From: Blautia sp. Marseille-P3087
Lineage (GTDB): Bacteria > Bacillota > Clostridia > Lachnospirales > Lachnospiraceae
Direction: 5' to 3'
NCBI RefSeq assembly: GCF_900120195.1
Contig: NZ_LT635539.1
Coordinates: 1,872,649-1,936,648 of the forward strand
Length of the DNA stretch: 64,000 nucleotides
Below the pieces are notes generated by a model. The model did no database searches, was not told the DNA's origin, and saw only the letters and a list, made by a program, of their open reading frames with translations. A program made the translations under genes and the position numbers. Below, piece by piece: positions 24,224 through 32,034 of this stretch. How positions within the stretch are numbered: position 1 is the stretch's first letter; each line of letters starts with the position of its first letter.

Positions 24224-25711
24224 TTATAAGCCGGAAGAATACTGCATAACTATTTCCTGACTAAATTCACCTTTAGAAATTTCACCTGCACTGACACCCT
24301 CATGCAGAATAAGTATTCGATCAGACATTCCGAGAAGTTCCTCCATCTCTGAGGAAACAATAACAATTGCAATTCCCGCCTCTGCCAGCTCAGCAAGTAA
24401 TTTATAAATTTCCTGTTTTGCACCTACATCGACACCTCGTGTAGGTTCATCCATAAAAATTACTTTACAGTCTGCTGCAAGCCATTTTGCAAGAACAATT
24501 TTTTGCTGATTACCTCCGCTTAGTGTACTTGCTTTTGTATCTATACTCGGTGCTTTGATTCTCAGATTTTCCCATTCTTTTGTCGCAATTTTTCGTTCTT
24601 TTATCTTATTGATAACTCCCAAATTTGAAATTCTCTTCAATATTGGTAATGAAGTATTGTAACATATGCTGTAATCCAGAAGCAATCCCTGTCGTTTTCT
24701 ATCCTCGGTTACAAATCCGATTCCCAGTTTTACCGCATCTTCCGGACGATTAATCTTAACTTTCTTTCCTTCCAGATAGATTTCTCCTGCATAACGAAGA
24801 TCTGCTCCATAAATTGCTCTGAGAAGTTCTGTTCTTCCAGCTCCTACCAAACCTCCGATTCCAAGGATTTCACCTGCTCTTACTTTAAAAGAGATATTCT
24901 GTACTTTTTCAGAATAAATGTTTTTTGCTTCAAATATAACATCTCCAACCTTTCCTGATTTTTCAGGATATTCATAGGAAAGTTCACGGCCTACCATCGC
25001 TTTGATAAGTTTAGGTGTATCAAAATCTTCGATAGGTCCTGTCGTGATCAGTTTACCATCTCGCAATACTGTAATTCTGTCTCCAATCTTAAAAAGTTCC
25101 GGCAATCTATGAGAAATATAGATGATAACATATCCCTTTTTTTTCAGCTTCATAACAATATCGAGAAGTTTATCTACTTCGTCTTCGGTAAGAGGAGCTG
25201 TCGGTTCATCCAGAATCAGTACTTTAATATCTTTTGCCAGTGCTTTCCCTATTTCTACAAACTGCATATATGAAACCGTCAGATATTTTACAATTTCTCC
25301 GGTATCGATTTCTATATTCATTTTTTTAAAAACTTCATCTGCCCGTTTTTTCAGCTTTTTCAGATTAAATAATTTTGAGTCTGCATGCTGCTCGCCCAAA
25401 TACATATTTTCTGCTACTGTAAGATCTTCCGCCAGATTAAATTCCTGATAAACAACTTCTATTCCCAGATCTTTTGATAATTTGGGGGTCATTGCGTTGT
25501 ATTCTTTTCCTTCAAAACTGATAACACCAGAATCCGGCTGGTCGGCTCCGGATATCATCTTAATAAAAGTCGATTTACCCGCGCCATTTTCTCCTACAAG
25601 ACAATGCACTTCGCCTTCCATAAAATCTATTGAAACATTATCCAGAGCCTGTACTCCCGGATATTGTTTGGAAATATTTCTTAATGATAAAACAACTTTC
25701 TTATCAGCCAT
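24224..25711 (-). CDS. sugar ABC transporter ATP-binding protein (RbsA/MglA family)
   Basis: A 495-aa tandem ATPase. The first lobe has an intact Walker A (GENGAGKSTFIKMI), Q-loop region (VVYQEFNLAEDLTV), and Walker B (VLILDEPTAPLTEDE). Its signature is the variant LTVSYMQFVEIGKAL. The second lobe has GLVGAGRTELLRAI, a Walker A variant normal for RbsA, then LSGGNQQKIVLAKWL and VIFMDEPTRGVDVGAK. GGAG lies 7 nt before the ATG. A 94-bp gap with a strong hairpin separates it from the binding-protein gene upstream. Confidence 0.95.
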   Translation of the reverse strand: MADKKVVLSLRNISKQYPGVQALDNVSIDFMEGEVHCLVGENGAGKSTFIKMISGADQPDSGVISFEGKEYNAMTPKLSKDLGIEVVYQEFNLAEDLTVAENMYLGEQHADSKLFNLKKLKKRADEVFKKMNIEIDTGEIVKYLTVSYMQFVEIGKALAKDIKVLILDEPTAPLTEDEVDKLLDIVMKLKKKGYVIIYISHRLPELFKIGDRITVLRDGKLITTGPIEDFDTPKLIKAMVGRELSYEYPEKSGKVGDVIFEAKNIYSEKVQNISFKVRAGEILGIGGLVGAGRTELLRAIYGADLRYAGEIYLEGKKVKINRPEDAVKLGIGFVTEDRKRQGLLLDYSICYNTSLPILKRISNLGVINKIKERKIATKEWENLRIKAPSIDTKASTLSGGNQQKIVLAKWLAADCKVIFMDEPTRGVDVGAKQEIYKLLAELAEAGIAIVIVSSEMEELLGMSDRILILHEGVSAGEISKGEFSQEIVMQYSSGL

Positions 25712-25740
25712 AAGCGTTCTCCATATCTATCCAGTAAAGT

Positions 25741-25776
25741 GATTCTCCGACCATACGAAGTATGTGTCGGAGAATC
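25741..25776 (-). promoter_or_regulatory. intra-operon hairpin between binding protein and ATPase genes
   Basis: GATTCTCCGAC (25741-25751) pairs perfectly with GTCGGAGAATC (25766-25776). No U-run follows on the minus strand. It is placed where a hairpin would protect the 3' end of the binding-protein message and favour its excess over the ATPase. Confidence 0.6.
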
Positions 25777-25805
25777 CTGTTCATTAATCAAGTCAACAAT
25801 TTTTA

Positions 25806-26882
25806 TTACTTAACATATAATGTCGGATGGGAAATCCAATCTTCTTCTGCATTTTCGGAAGTAACAGAAACCATAGGAAGAATAACACTATCTGTTTCAA
25901 CACCGTCAAGCTGTTTTACACATGCAAGCAGTGCCATTGCGCCACCATCGTAAACATCAAGACCAACATCTCCTCTGAGGATAGATCCCTCAGCAACCAT
26001 GTCAATTGCATCGTTTACACCATCATTACCAAACATACCAAAGTTTTCATCTTTCAGATCTTTGCCTGCTGCCTGCCATGCCTGTGCATATCCAAGAAGA
26101 CATGTATCATTTGTAGCTAATACACCTTTCAGATTCGGGAATGCCTGTGTCCATGCTTCACATGCTTTTACACCATCTTCTGTTACAAGGCCTTCCTGTT
26201 CGTCAACAAGTTTGATTCGTGGATCTTTTTCTGCAATTGCAGCTTCAATACCTGCAAGTCTTGCCTGCTGATATTCGAATTCATGATGCCACAGAACACC
26301 AAATTCCAGATCGCCTGTTTCATCCGGGAACTGTTCTAATGTCCATTCTGCTGCCATGGTACCTACGCGATATCCAATCTGATAGTTGTCGCAGAGGAAG
26401 GATAATGGATAGAGACATGCCTCTCCTGTTGAAGGATCAATGATATTATCATCATATGCGCAGATAACAATGCCTTTTTCGATAGCTTCATTTACAACTG
26501 TTGCAAAAGCCTGTTTATCAAATGCATGAATAATAATGGCATCATAGCCCTGTGCGATCATGTTTTCTACATTGGCAACCTGTGCTGCAACGTCATTATT
26601 TGCTACCATACAGGTATACTCAACGCCGATTTTTTCTGCTTCATCAGCCATACCTTCTGACATGGTGTTCCAAACAGCTACGTCCATACTCTCAAGGGCA
26701 AAACCAACTTTGTATTTTTCTTTTGCTGTGTACTCATCTTCCAGTACAGATACATCATCGGTTCCCTTCACTTCTGCCGGAACTGCGTCAGAATAGTCTG
26801 TTACATCCGCGTACACGGTTCCTGCCATAGCACCTAATGCCATCATCCCTGCCATGAATCCTGCCATCACTTTTTTCTTCAT
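25806..26882 (-). CDS. periplasmic-binding-protein type sugar receptor (Peripl_BP_4)
   Basis: A 358-aa substrate-binding protein. A signal peptide (MKKKVMAGFMAGMMALGAMA GTVYADV) lacks a lipobox cysteine, which is odd for a Gram-positive binding protein. The mature domain shows the ribose-binding fold: YKVGFALESMDVAVWNTMSE, NVENMIAQGYDAIIIHAFD, and a hinge strand NLKGVLATNDTCLLGYAQAW. Gene order and the neighbouring dehydrogenases and epimerase suggest a polyol or ketose ligand. GGAGG precedes the ATG. Confidence 0.92.
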   Translation of the reverse strand: MKKKVMAGFMAGMMALGAMAGTVYADVTDYSDAVPAEVKGTDDVSVLEDEYTAKEKYKVGFALESMDVAVWNTMSEGMADEAEKIGVEYTCMVANNDVAAQVANVENMIAQGYDAIIIHAFDKQAFATVVNEAIEKGIVICAYDDNIIDPSTGEACLYPLSFLCDNYQIGYRVGTMAAEWTLEQFPDETGDLEFGVLWHHEFEYQQARLAGIEAAIAEKDPRIKLVDEQEGLVTEDGVKACEAWTQAFPNLKGVLATNDTCLLGYAQAWQAAGKDLKDENFGMFGNDGVNDAIDMVAEGSILRGDVGLDVYDGGAMALLACVKQLDGVETDSVILPMVSVTSENAEEDWISHPTLYVK

Positions 26883-26899
26883 TATTTGTCCTCCTTTTT

Positions 26900-27787
26900 T
26901 TATGCCAAACCGTATTTGGCTAATTTTTCTTTTTCGTACTGAAGCAGATATGCTGCTTCTTTATCACGATATTCCGGTGACATATCTGGTTCCAGATCTC
27001 TCCACAGAGCAACTGCATTTCCTACTTCTCCGCCAGTAGCAATAAATGGTTCAGACACGATTCTACCTGTATAGTGAATATCACCAAGTGCTTTAAAGAT
27101 TTCATCAAAATCAATGTGACCTCTGCCCGGGCATCTGCGGTTGTTATCTCCTGTGTGGAAGTTAACAAGTTTATCTCCTGCAAGATGAATAGCTTCACTG
27201 AAGCTGCTTTCTTCGATATTCATATGATATGTGTCCAGAAGGATTCCAATGTTCGGAGAATTAACTGCATTTACATAATCCAACGCTTCCTGTGCTGTAT
27301 TGATAAGACATCCTTCAAAACGGTTTACCGCTTCTACGCAATATGTAATGTCGTTATCAGCAGCAACTTTTACGAGCTCTCTCATGGATTTCAGTGAATT
27401 TTCAAGAAGAGGTTTCTTGCCTTCTACCGGATCTACATCTGTACAGCCCCATCCCTGATAACTTACACCGGAGATTACTTTGCCGCCCATATATCCTACT
27501 CGCTCAACAATATTTTTCAGATATTCTACACCACGAAGTCTTGTAGCTTCATCTCTGCTTGAGATATCATAATATGGATCCAGACCAAGGCTGTATGTAA
27601 GTTCAATCCCCAGATCTGCTGCTGCTTTTTTCATTTCATCCATGTGCTCATTTGTCATCTCGAGTAACGGCTGTGCCTGAAATTCCAGGATATCAAAACC
27701 GATATCTTTTACTTTTTTCATATATTTGATATGGTCAACATCCCAACTGTTTTCCCAAAAGTTTATAAAAATCCCCAATTTATTCAT
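26900..27787 (-). CDS. ketose 3-epimerase (D-tagatose/D-allulose 3-epimerase family)
   Basis: A 295-aa xylose-isomerase-like TIM barrel. It has all four metal/catalytic elements of ketose 3-epimerases: glutamate in YCVEAVNRFEG, aspartate and histidine in GILLDTYHMNIEE, histidine in VNFHTGDNNRRCPGRGHID, and the second catalytic glutamate in GRIVSEPF. N-terminal NFWENSWDVDHIKYMKKV resembles D-psicose 3-epimerases. The reaction is C3 epimerisation of ketohexoses such as D-fructose/D-allulose or D-tagatose/D-sorbose; the true substrate is not determined. The start ATG 27785-27787 has AAAGGAG 8 nt upstream; a GTG three codons earlier abuts that site. It lies between a dehydrogenase gene and the binding protein. 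Confidence 0.88.
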   Translation of the reverse strand: MNKLGIFINFWENSWDVDHIKYMKKVKDIGFDILEFQAQPLLEMTNEHMDEMKKAAADLGIELTYSLGLDPYYDISSRDEATRLRGVEYLKNIVERVGYMGGKVISGVSYQGWGCTDVDPVEGKKPLLENSLKSMRELVKVAADNDITYCVEAVNRFEGCLINTAQEALDYVNAVNSPNIGILLDTYHMNIEESSFSEAIHLAGDKLVNFHTGDNNRRCPGRGHIDFDEIFKALGDIHYTGRIVSEPFIATGGEVGNAVALWRDLEPDMSPEYRDKEAAYLLQYEKEKLAKYGLA

Positions 27788-27808
27788 TTTTGCCACTCCT
27801 TTTATCTT

Positions 27809-28873
27809 TTACGGAATCAATGCCACCTTAAACGCTGCCGGGTCCTTCTCTGCAACTTCAAATGCTTTTTCCCAGTCGGTGAGTGCAAATCTGTGTGACA
27901 GTATTCCATTTGTTTTCATCGTTCCATTTACCATGCCTTTGATTACTGCATTATAGCAATGTCCGGACAGATGTGAACCAACTACATCCATGTGCTTTGT
28001 ATCGCCAATTACGTTCCAGTCTGCGGTAACATCTTTCGCAAAGACACCAAACTGCACATATCTTCCCATATTTCGTACCAGATTCAATCCCTGCGGTACA
28101 CTCGCCGGACTTCCTGATGCTTCAATATATACGTCGCATCCATATCCGTCTGTTAAGGAATTAATAATTTCCTGAACATTTTCTTTTGCAGGATTAATGA
28201 CCAGATCAGCTCCAAATTCTTTCGCTTTGTCCAGTCTTTCCTGTCTGAGATCGAGTCCGATTACCATTTTAGGAGAATGTGTCTGTGCTGCACAGATCAT
28301 TGCCAGCCCAATGGTTCCAAGTCCGCTGATAACAACGATATCTTCATATCCGATGTTCCCACGTTCCACTGCATGCATGCCACAGGCATATGGCTCAACC
28401 AGCGTTGCCTGATCATCTGTCAGTTCATCCGGAAGTTTATGAATCACACTGTTTTTAGGAAGCTTCATATATTCTGCAAAGCCGCCTTCTGCCTCATGCT
28501 TAAATCCGAAAATTCGATGTGGCTGACACATCCAGTAATTTCCCTGTCTGCAGAACTTGCACTCTCCACATGGTAAAATCTGTTCTGCAAGGATTCTGTC
28601 GCCGATTTCTACCTTCGTTACGTTTTTGCCTTTCTCTGCAACTACACCGTGGAATTCATGACCGCCAATGCAAGGAGCTTCAATGTATGCTGTTTCAGGG
28701 CTGATTCCCCATACTCGCTGTCCGCCATGATATGTTTTGACATCCCCGGAGCAGACACCGCATCCTTTTACACGAATGAGAATATCATCATCTCCGATTT
28801 CCGGAATTGCTACTTCATCAATCCTGAAATCATAAGGTGCGTACATTCTCAGCGCCTTCATAGTTCCTTTCAT
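27809..28873 (-). CDS. zinc-dependent alcohol/polyol dehydrogenase (MDR family)
   Basis: A 354-aa medium-chain dehydrogenase. The catalytic zinc site is C-G-V-C-S-G-D (GCGVCSGDVKTYHGG) with GGHEFHG, and the structural zinc cysteines are in CGECKFCRQGNYWMC. The NAD site is GLGTIGLAMICAAQ with D following in VIGLDLRQERLDKAKEFGA. The GVCSGDV variant and the inserted VWGISPETAYIEAP loop differ from the other dehydrogenase of the operon, so the two probably have different substrates. GGAGG precedes the ATG. It is second in the operon. Confidence 0.88.
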   Translation of the reverse strand: MKGTMKALRMYAPYDFRIDEVAIPEIGDDDILIRVKGCGVCSGDVKTYHGGQRVWGISPETAYIEAPCIGGHEFHGVVAEKGKNVTKVEIGDRILAEQILPCGECKFCRQGNYWMCQPHRIFGFKHEAEGGFAEYMKLPKNSVIHKLPDELTDDQATLVEPYACGMHAVERGNIGYEDIVVISGLGTIGLAMICAAQTHSPKMVIGLDLRQERLDKAKEFGADLVINPAKENVQEIINSLTDGYGCDVYIEASGSPASVPQGLNLVRNMGRYVQFGVFAKDVTADWNVIGDTKHMDVVGSHLSGHCYNAVIKGMVNGTMKTNGILSHRFALTDWEKAFEVAEKDPAAFKVALIP

Positions 28874-28892
28874 TTCACGCCTCCTTATATAT

Positions 28893-29939
28893 TTAATCCA
28901 TTTTAATTACTGATTTCACTATATTGGCTTTGTCTGCAATACTCCTATTCATTGCTTCTTCTACATTGTCAAACTCAAATACATCTGTTACGATTCCTTT
29001 AAGATTGATAAGACCACTTGCGACAGCCTTGATTGCCATTGGATAAATATGACGATATCTGAAAACTGATTTTATGGTGATTTCTTTGTCACAAATCAGT
29101 CCCATATTCAGATTCATGTATCCTGATCCGCTATATGCTACCTGCACCAGTGTACCGGCGCGTACCAGCATTTCCAGCCCCTGATTTGCACACAGCTCCA
29201 CTCCGGAAGCCTCTACAACAATGTCTACTCCTCTGCCTTCTGTCAGTTTCTGGATTTCCTCTACCGGATTTTTTTCCTTACTGTTGATTACTCCGGTTGC
29301 ACCGAGTTCCATTGCTTTATCAAGTCGTTTATCCATAATGTCTGTTACGTACACCTGAGTAACTCCGAATGCTTTTAATGACATCATCGCGCACAGTCCA
29401 ATGCATCCTGCACCTGTAACAACAGCTGTTTTTCCAAGAGAGGCACCTGCCTGATTTGCTGCATGCATACCAACTGCCAGAGGCTCGATCAGTGCACCTT
29501 CCATTGTGCTCACATTTTCCGGAAGTTTAAAACACAGATCTGCTTCATGAGCTACATATTCCTGAAATACTCCATCAACCGGAGGTGTTGCAAAGAACTG
29601 TACATCCGGACATAAGTTATATTTTCCGCTTCTGCAGAATTCACAATGTCCACATGTCTTTCCAGGTTCCAGAGCTACACGGTCGCCTATCTTAAGATGT
29701 TTAACATCCCTTCCTGTTTCTACAACTACACCACCTGATTCATGGCCCAGTACAAATGGTGGTTTTACGATATATCCTCCGATTCTTCCATTTTCATAAT
29801 AATGCATATCGGATCCGCAAATTCCTACGCAGTCAATTTTTACAAGGACTTCATTATCTGCCGGAGCAGGTATTGGTCGTTCTTCCCACCCCATTTTCAT
29901 TTTGTCCAACATGACCGCAACCTTCATATTTTCTTTCAC
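28893..29939 (-). CDS. sorbitol/xylitol dehydrogenase-like zinc dehydrogenase
   Basis: A 348-aa MDR enzyme close to sorbitol and xylitol dehydrogenases. Motifs: VGICGSDMHYYENGRIGGY, VLGHESGGVV, EPGKTCGHCEFCRSGKYNLC (structural zinc loop), FFATPPVDGVFQEYV, and GAGCIGLCAMMSLKAFG with the NAD-specific aspartate in VYVTDIMDKRLDKA. It oxidises a polyol to a ketose with NAD+. The start is taken as GTG 29937-29939 with AAAGGGG 8 nt upstream; an in-frame ATG at 30044 would add 35 unrelated residues. It is the first gene of the six-gene polyol/sugar operon. Confidence 0.9.
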   Translation of the reverse strand: MKENMKVAVMLDKMKMGWEERPIPAPADNEVLVKIDCVGICGSDMHYYENGRIGGYIVKPPFVLGHESGGVVVETGRDVKHLKIGDRVALEPGKTCGHCEFCRSGKYNLCPDVQFFATPPVDGVFQEYVAHEADLCFKLPENVSTMEGALIEPLAVGMHAANQAGASLGKTAVVTGAGCIGLCAMMSLKAFGVTQVYVTDIMDKRLDKAMELGATGVINSKEKNPVEEIQKLTEGRGVDIVVEASGVELCANQGLEMLVRAGTLVQVAYSGSGYMNLNMGLICDKEITIKSVFRYRHIYPMAIKAVASGLINLKGIVTDVFEFDNVEEAMNRSIADKANIVKSVIKMD

Positions 29940-29971
29940 TGTCGCGTCCCCTTTCTTTATTTGTTGATTAA

Positions 29972-30000
29972 ATTCTATCAATGACGGGCTTTTTAAACAA
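29972..30000 (-). promoter_or_regulatory. promoter of the polyol/sugar operon
   Basis: Minus-strand TTGTTT (29995-30000), 17-bp spacer and TAGAAT (29972-29977). The -35 box is weak, fitting an activator-dependent promoter. Confidence 0.5.
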
Positions 30001-30070
30001 GGTGGGGACAATTTGAAAAAGGGGGGCGTTGATTCGATTTTCATATTTCGACAATCATATATATAAAGGG

Positions 30071-30099
30071 TTTACACATCACTTAAATACCGTTACAAT
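30071..30099 (+). promoter_or_regulatory. promoter of the deacylase-yitT operon
   Basis: TTTACA (30071-30076), 17-bp spacer and TACAAT (30094-30099), 33 bp before the ATG at 30133. Confidence 0.7.
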
Positions 30100-30132
30100 G
30101 AAATACGTAAAAATAAAAAGGAGAACCACGAA

Positions 30133-30684
30133 ATGGAATTACAGAATGGAAGACCGGAAAATGTAAATGACCGTCTGGACAAGGAGATTCGTGTCTATGA
30201 CTTTTTAGATAAACTCAGCGTTACTTACCAGCGTGTTGACCACGAAGCCGCCATGACCATGGAAGCCTGTGAAGAAATTGACCGCACACTCGGTGATGAT
30301 ACCGCTATCTGCAAGAACCTGTTTCTGTGCAACCGTCAGGAAACAAACTTTTATCTGCTCCTGATGCCGGGCGACAAACCCTTTAAGACAAAGGATCTTT
30401 CCGCTCAGATCGGCTCGGCACGTTTATCCTTTGCAAAACCGGAATATATGGAAAAATATCTCGACATCACCCCGGGCTCTGTCAGCGTCCTTGGCCTGAT
30501 GAACGACCGCGAAAAGAAAGTTCAGCTTCTGATCGATGAAGATGTTCTGAAGGATCCTTATTTCGGATGTCATCCATGTATCAATACATCCAGTCTGAAA
30601 TTTACTACAAAGGATTTTACAGACAAGATCATTCCGGCACTTGAACATGAACCGATCATTGTAAATCTGGAGAATTATCGATGA
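30133..30684 (+). CDS. ProX/YbaK-type aminoacyl-tRNA deacylase
   Basis: A 183-aa single-domain protein of the prolyl-tRNA synthetase-associated (YbaK/ProX) family. These enzymes hydrolyse Ala-tRNA(Pro) or related mischarged tRNA in trans. Family features: VYDFLDKLSVTYQRVDHEAAMTM, CKNLFLCNRQETNFYLLLMPGDK with the conserved lysine, GSARLSFAKPEYMEKYLD, and TPGSVSVLGLMNDREKKVQ. GGAG precedes the ATG. The stop overlaps the start of the YitT gene by 4 bp. Confidence 0.88.
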   Translation: MELQNGRPENVNDRLDKEIRVYDFLDKLSVTYQRVDHEAAMTMEACEEIDRTLGDDTAICKNLFLCNRQETNFYLLLMPGDKPFKTKDLSAQIGSARLSFAKPEYMEKYLDITPGSVSVLGLMNDREKKVQLLIDEDVLKDPYFGCHPCINTSSLKFTTKDFTDKIIPALEHEPIIVNLENYR

Positions 30685-31535
30685 AAAAAGAATTGAATTT
30701 TGCAAAATTGCTTTTAGAAACGCTCATTTTGACCGGTGCTGTGGCAATCATTGCTGCTGCCGTTTATTTTTTCCTCGTACCGAGCCATGCTTCTGTCAGC
30801 AGTATTTCCGGTCTTGGAATTGTTCTTTCCAACTTCATCCCACTGCCCCTCTCTGCGATTACCATGATCCTGAATGTTGTTCTTCTGATTATTGGTTTTA
30901 TCACATGTGGGAAAGAATTTGGAGTAAAGACCGTTTACACAAGTATCATACTTCCTGTCTTTCTCGGAATTTTTGAAAAAGTTTTTCCGAATTTTACTTC
31001 CATGACCGACAGTCAGGAACTGGACGTGCTGTGCTATGTCCTTGTTGTCAGCATTGGTCTGAGTATTCTTTTTAACAGAAATGCCTCATCCGGCGGGCTG
31101 GACATTGTAGCAAAGATCATGAACAAATATCTGCATATGGAGCTGGGCAAGGCGATGTCACTCTCCGGTATGTGTGTCGCACTGTCCGCTGCACTTGTTT
31201 ATGACAAAAAGACCGTCGTACTGAGTATTCTTGGTACATATTTTAACGGAATTGTGCTTGACCATTTTATTTTTGACCACAACATCAAACGCCGCGTCTG
31301 CATCATTACAAAAAAAGAAGAAGAACTGCGAAATTTCATTATTCACGATCTGCACAGCGGAGCCACCGTTTATGAAGCATACGGTGCTTACAATATGCAG
31401 AAACGAAATGAGATCATTACGATCGTAGACAAAACCGAATATCAGAAGCTGATGAATTATATCAATCATGAAGACCCACAGGCATTCATCACTGTGTACA
31501 ATGTATCTGATATGAGATATCAGCCTAAAGTATAA
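30681..31535 (+). CDS. YitT family membrane protein (DUF161/DUF2179)
   Basis: A 284-aa protein with five or six membrane segments (about 14-33, 45-70, 80-100, 112-130, 155-175) and a C-terminal cytoplasmic DUF2179 domain (~220-280: RRVCIITKKEEELRNFIIHD, GATVYEAYGAYNMQKRNEII, YINHEDPQAFITVYNV). Family signatures SGLGIVLSNFIPLP and RNASSGGLDIVAKIMNKY are present. The function of the family is not settled. It is translationally coupled to the deacylase by ATGA and ends at a strong terminator. Confidence 0.9.
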   Translation: MKKELNFAKLLLETLILTGAVAIIAAAVYFFLVPSHASVSSISGLGIVLSNFIPLPLSAITMILNVVLLIIGFITCGKEFGVKTVYTSIILPVFLGIFEKVFPNFTSMTDSQELDVLCYVLVVSIGLSILFNRNASSGGLDIVAKIMNKYLHMELGKAMSLSGMCVALSAALVYDKKTVVLSILGTYFNGIVLDHFIFDHNIKRRVCIITKKEEELRNFIIHDLHSGATVYEAYGAYNMQKRNEIITIVDKTEYQKLMNYINHEDPQAFITVYNVSDMRYQPKV

Positions 31536-31576
31536 ATCAGCGTAGGCGCCACCGGCGCCTCCTCGACAGGAAATGT

Positions 31577-31624
31577 AAAACTCCGCCAGAACAGGTAGTT
31601 ACGTACCCGAACTGGCGGAGTTTT
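31577..31624. terminator. strong bidirectional terminator between yitT and the adhesin tail
   Basis: AAAACTCCGCCAG (31577-31589) pairs perfectly with CTGGCGGAGTTTT (31612-31624). A separate GGCGCC-ACC-GGCGCC dyad lies at about 31545-31559. Confidence 0.85.
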
Positions 31625-31632
31625 GTTATTTG

Positions 31633-31938
31633 TTATTTTTTGCGGCGTTTGAGGCAGATTCCTCCACCGATCACTGCAATCGCAGCAATAAGAAGAACTA
31701 CAAAAATTCCAATCGGTGTGTTATCACCGGTTTTTACTGCTTTTGTGGATGTTGCGTTAGATGAGGTTGTGGTTGTTTTATCTTTGTCCTTGTCTTTATC
31801 CTTATCTTTATCCTTATCTTTATCCTTATCTTTATCCTTATCTTTGTCTTCATCCTGTTCCTGATTGGTAATGGTTACTTTTGCGGAAGTATTGCTCTCA
31901 TCAAATGTAACTTCCTCATTCTCCAGCGATACATCATA
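31633..31938 (-). repeat. direct repeat: anchor cassette, copy 1
   Basis: 306 bp nearly identical to 39284-39553 (270 bp), same orientation, 7.3 kb apart. The 36-bp length difference lies in the (DK)n-coding tract and equals three 12-bp units. Confidence 0.9.
31780..31852 (-). repeat. 12-bp tandem repeats coding for (Asp-Lys)n
   Basis: Units of CTTTATCCTTAT (plus strand) code for DKDK on the minus strand, with TTG/GTC variants at the edges. Copy 2 has fewer units (about 39432-39472). Slippage changes spacer length without shifting the frame. Confidence 0.85.
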
Positions 31939-32034
31939 TTTAAAGGTTTCTGCATCGATAACCGGTTTTCCATCCTTATCAACCTCTGTCACATAGAAAG
32001 TCTTGGATGTTCCCTGTGCAATGGATACTTTAAT

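Larger units (their letters stand above)
31633..32034 (-). pseudogene. cell-wall anchor segment of the adhesin, separated by an in-frame TAG
   Basis: This is the same reading frame as the adhesin gene after its TAG at 32035-32037. It encodes IKVSIAQGTSKTFYVTEVDK, the end of a Cna-B domain (NEEVTFDESNTSAKVTITN), an acidic (DK)n stretch, a Ser/Thr linker, the sorting-type signal AVKTGDNTPIG, a membrane segment (IFVVLLIAAIAVIGGGI) and a basic tail LKRRKK. A GTG at 31990-31992 could start a 119-aa product, but there is no ribosome binding site or signal peptide, so it would not be exported. It is best read as the cut-off 3' end of the adhesin. The part 31633-31938 is duplicated at 39284-39553. 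Confidence 0.82.

Noticed and set aside
31640-31864. Plus-strand (Leu-Ser)n frame
   Set aside because: It mirrors the (Asp-Lys)n tract of the anchor cassette and has no start signals.
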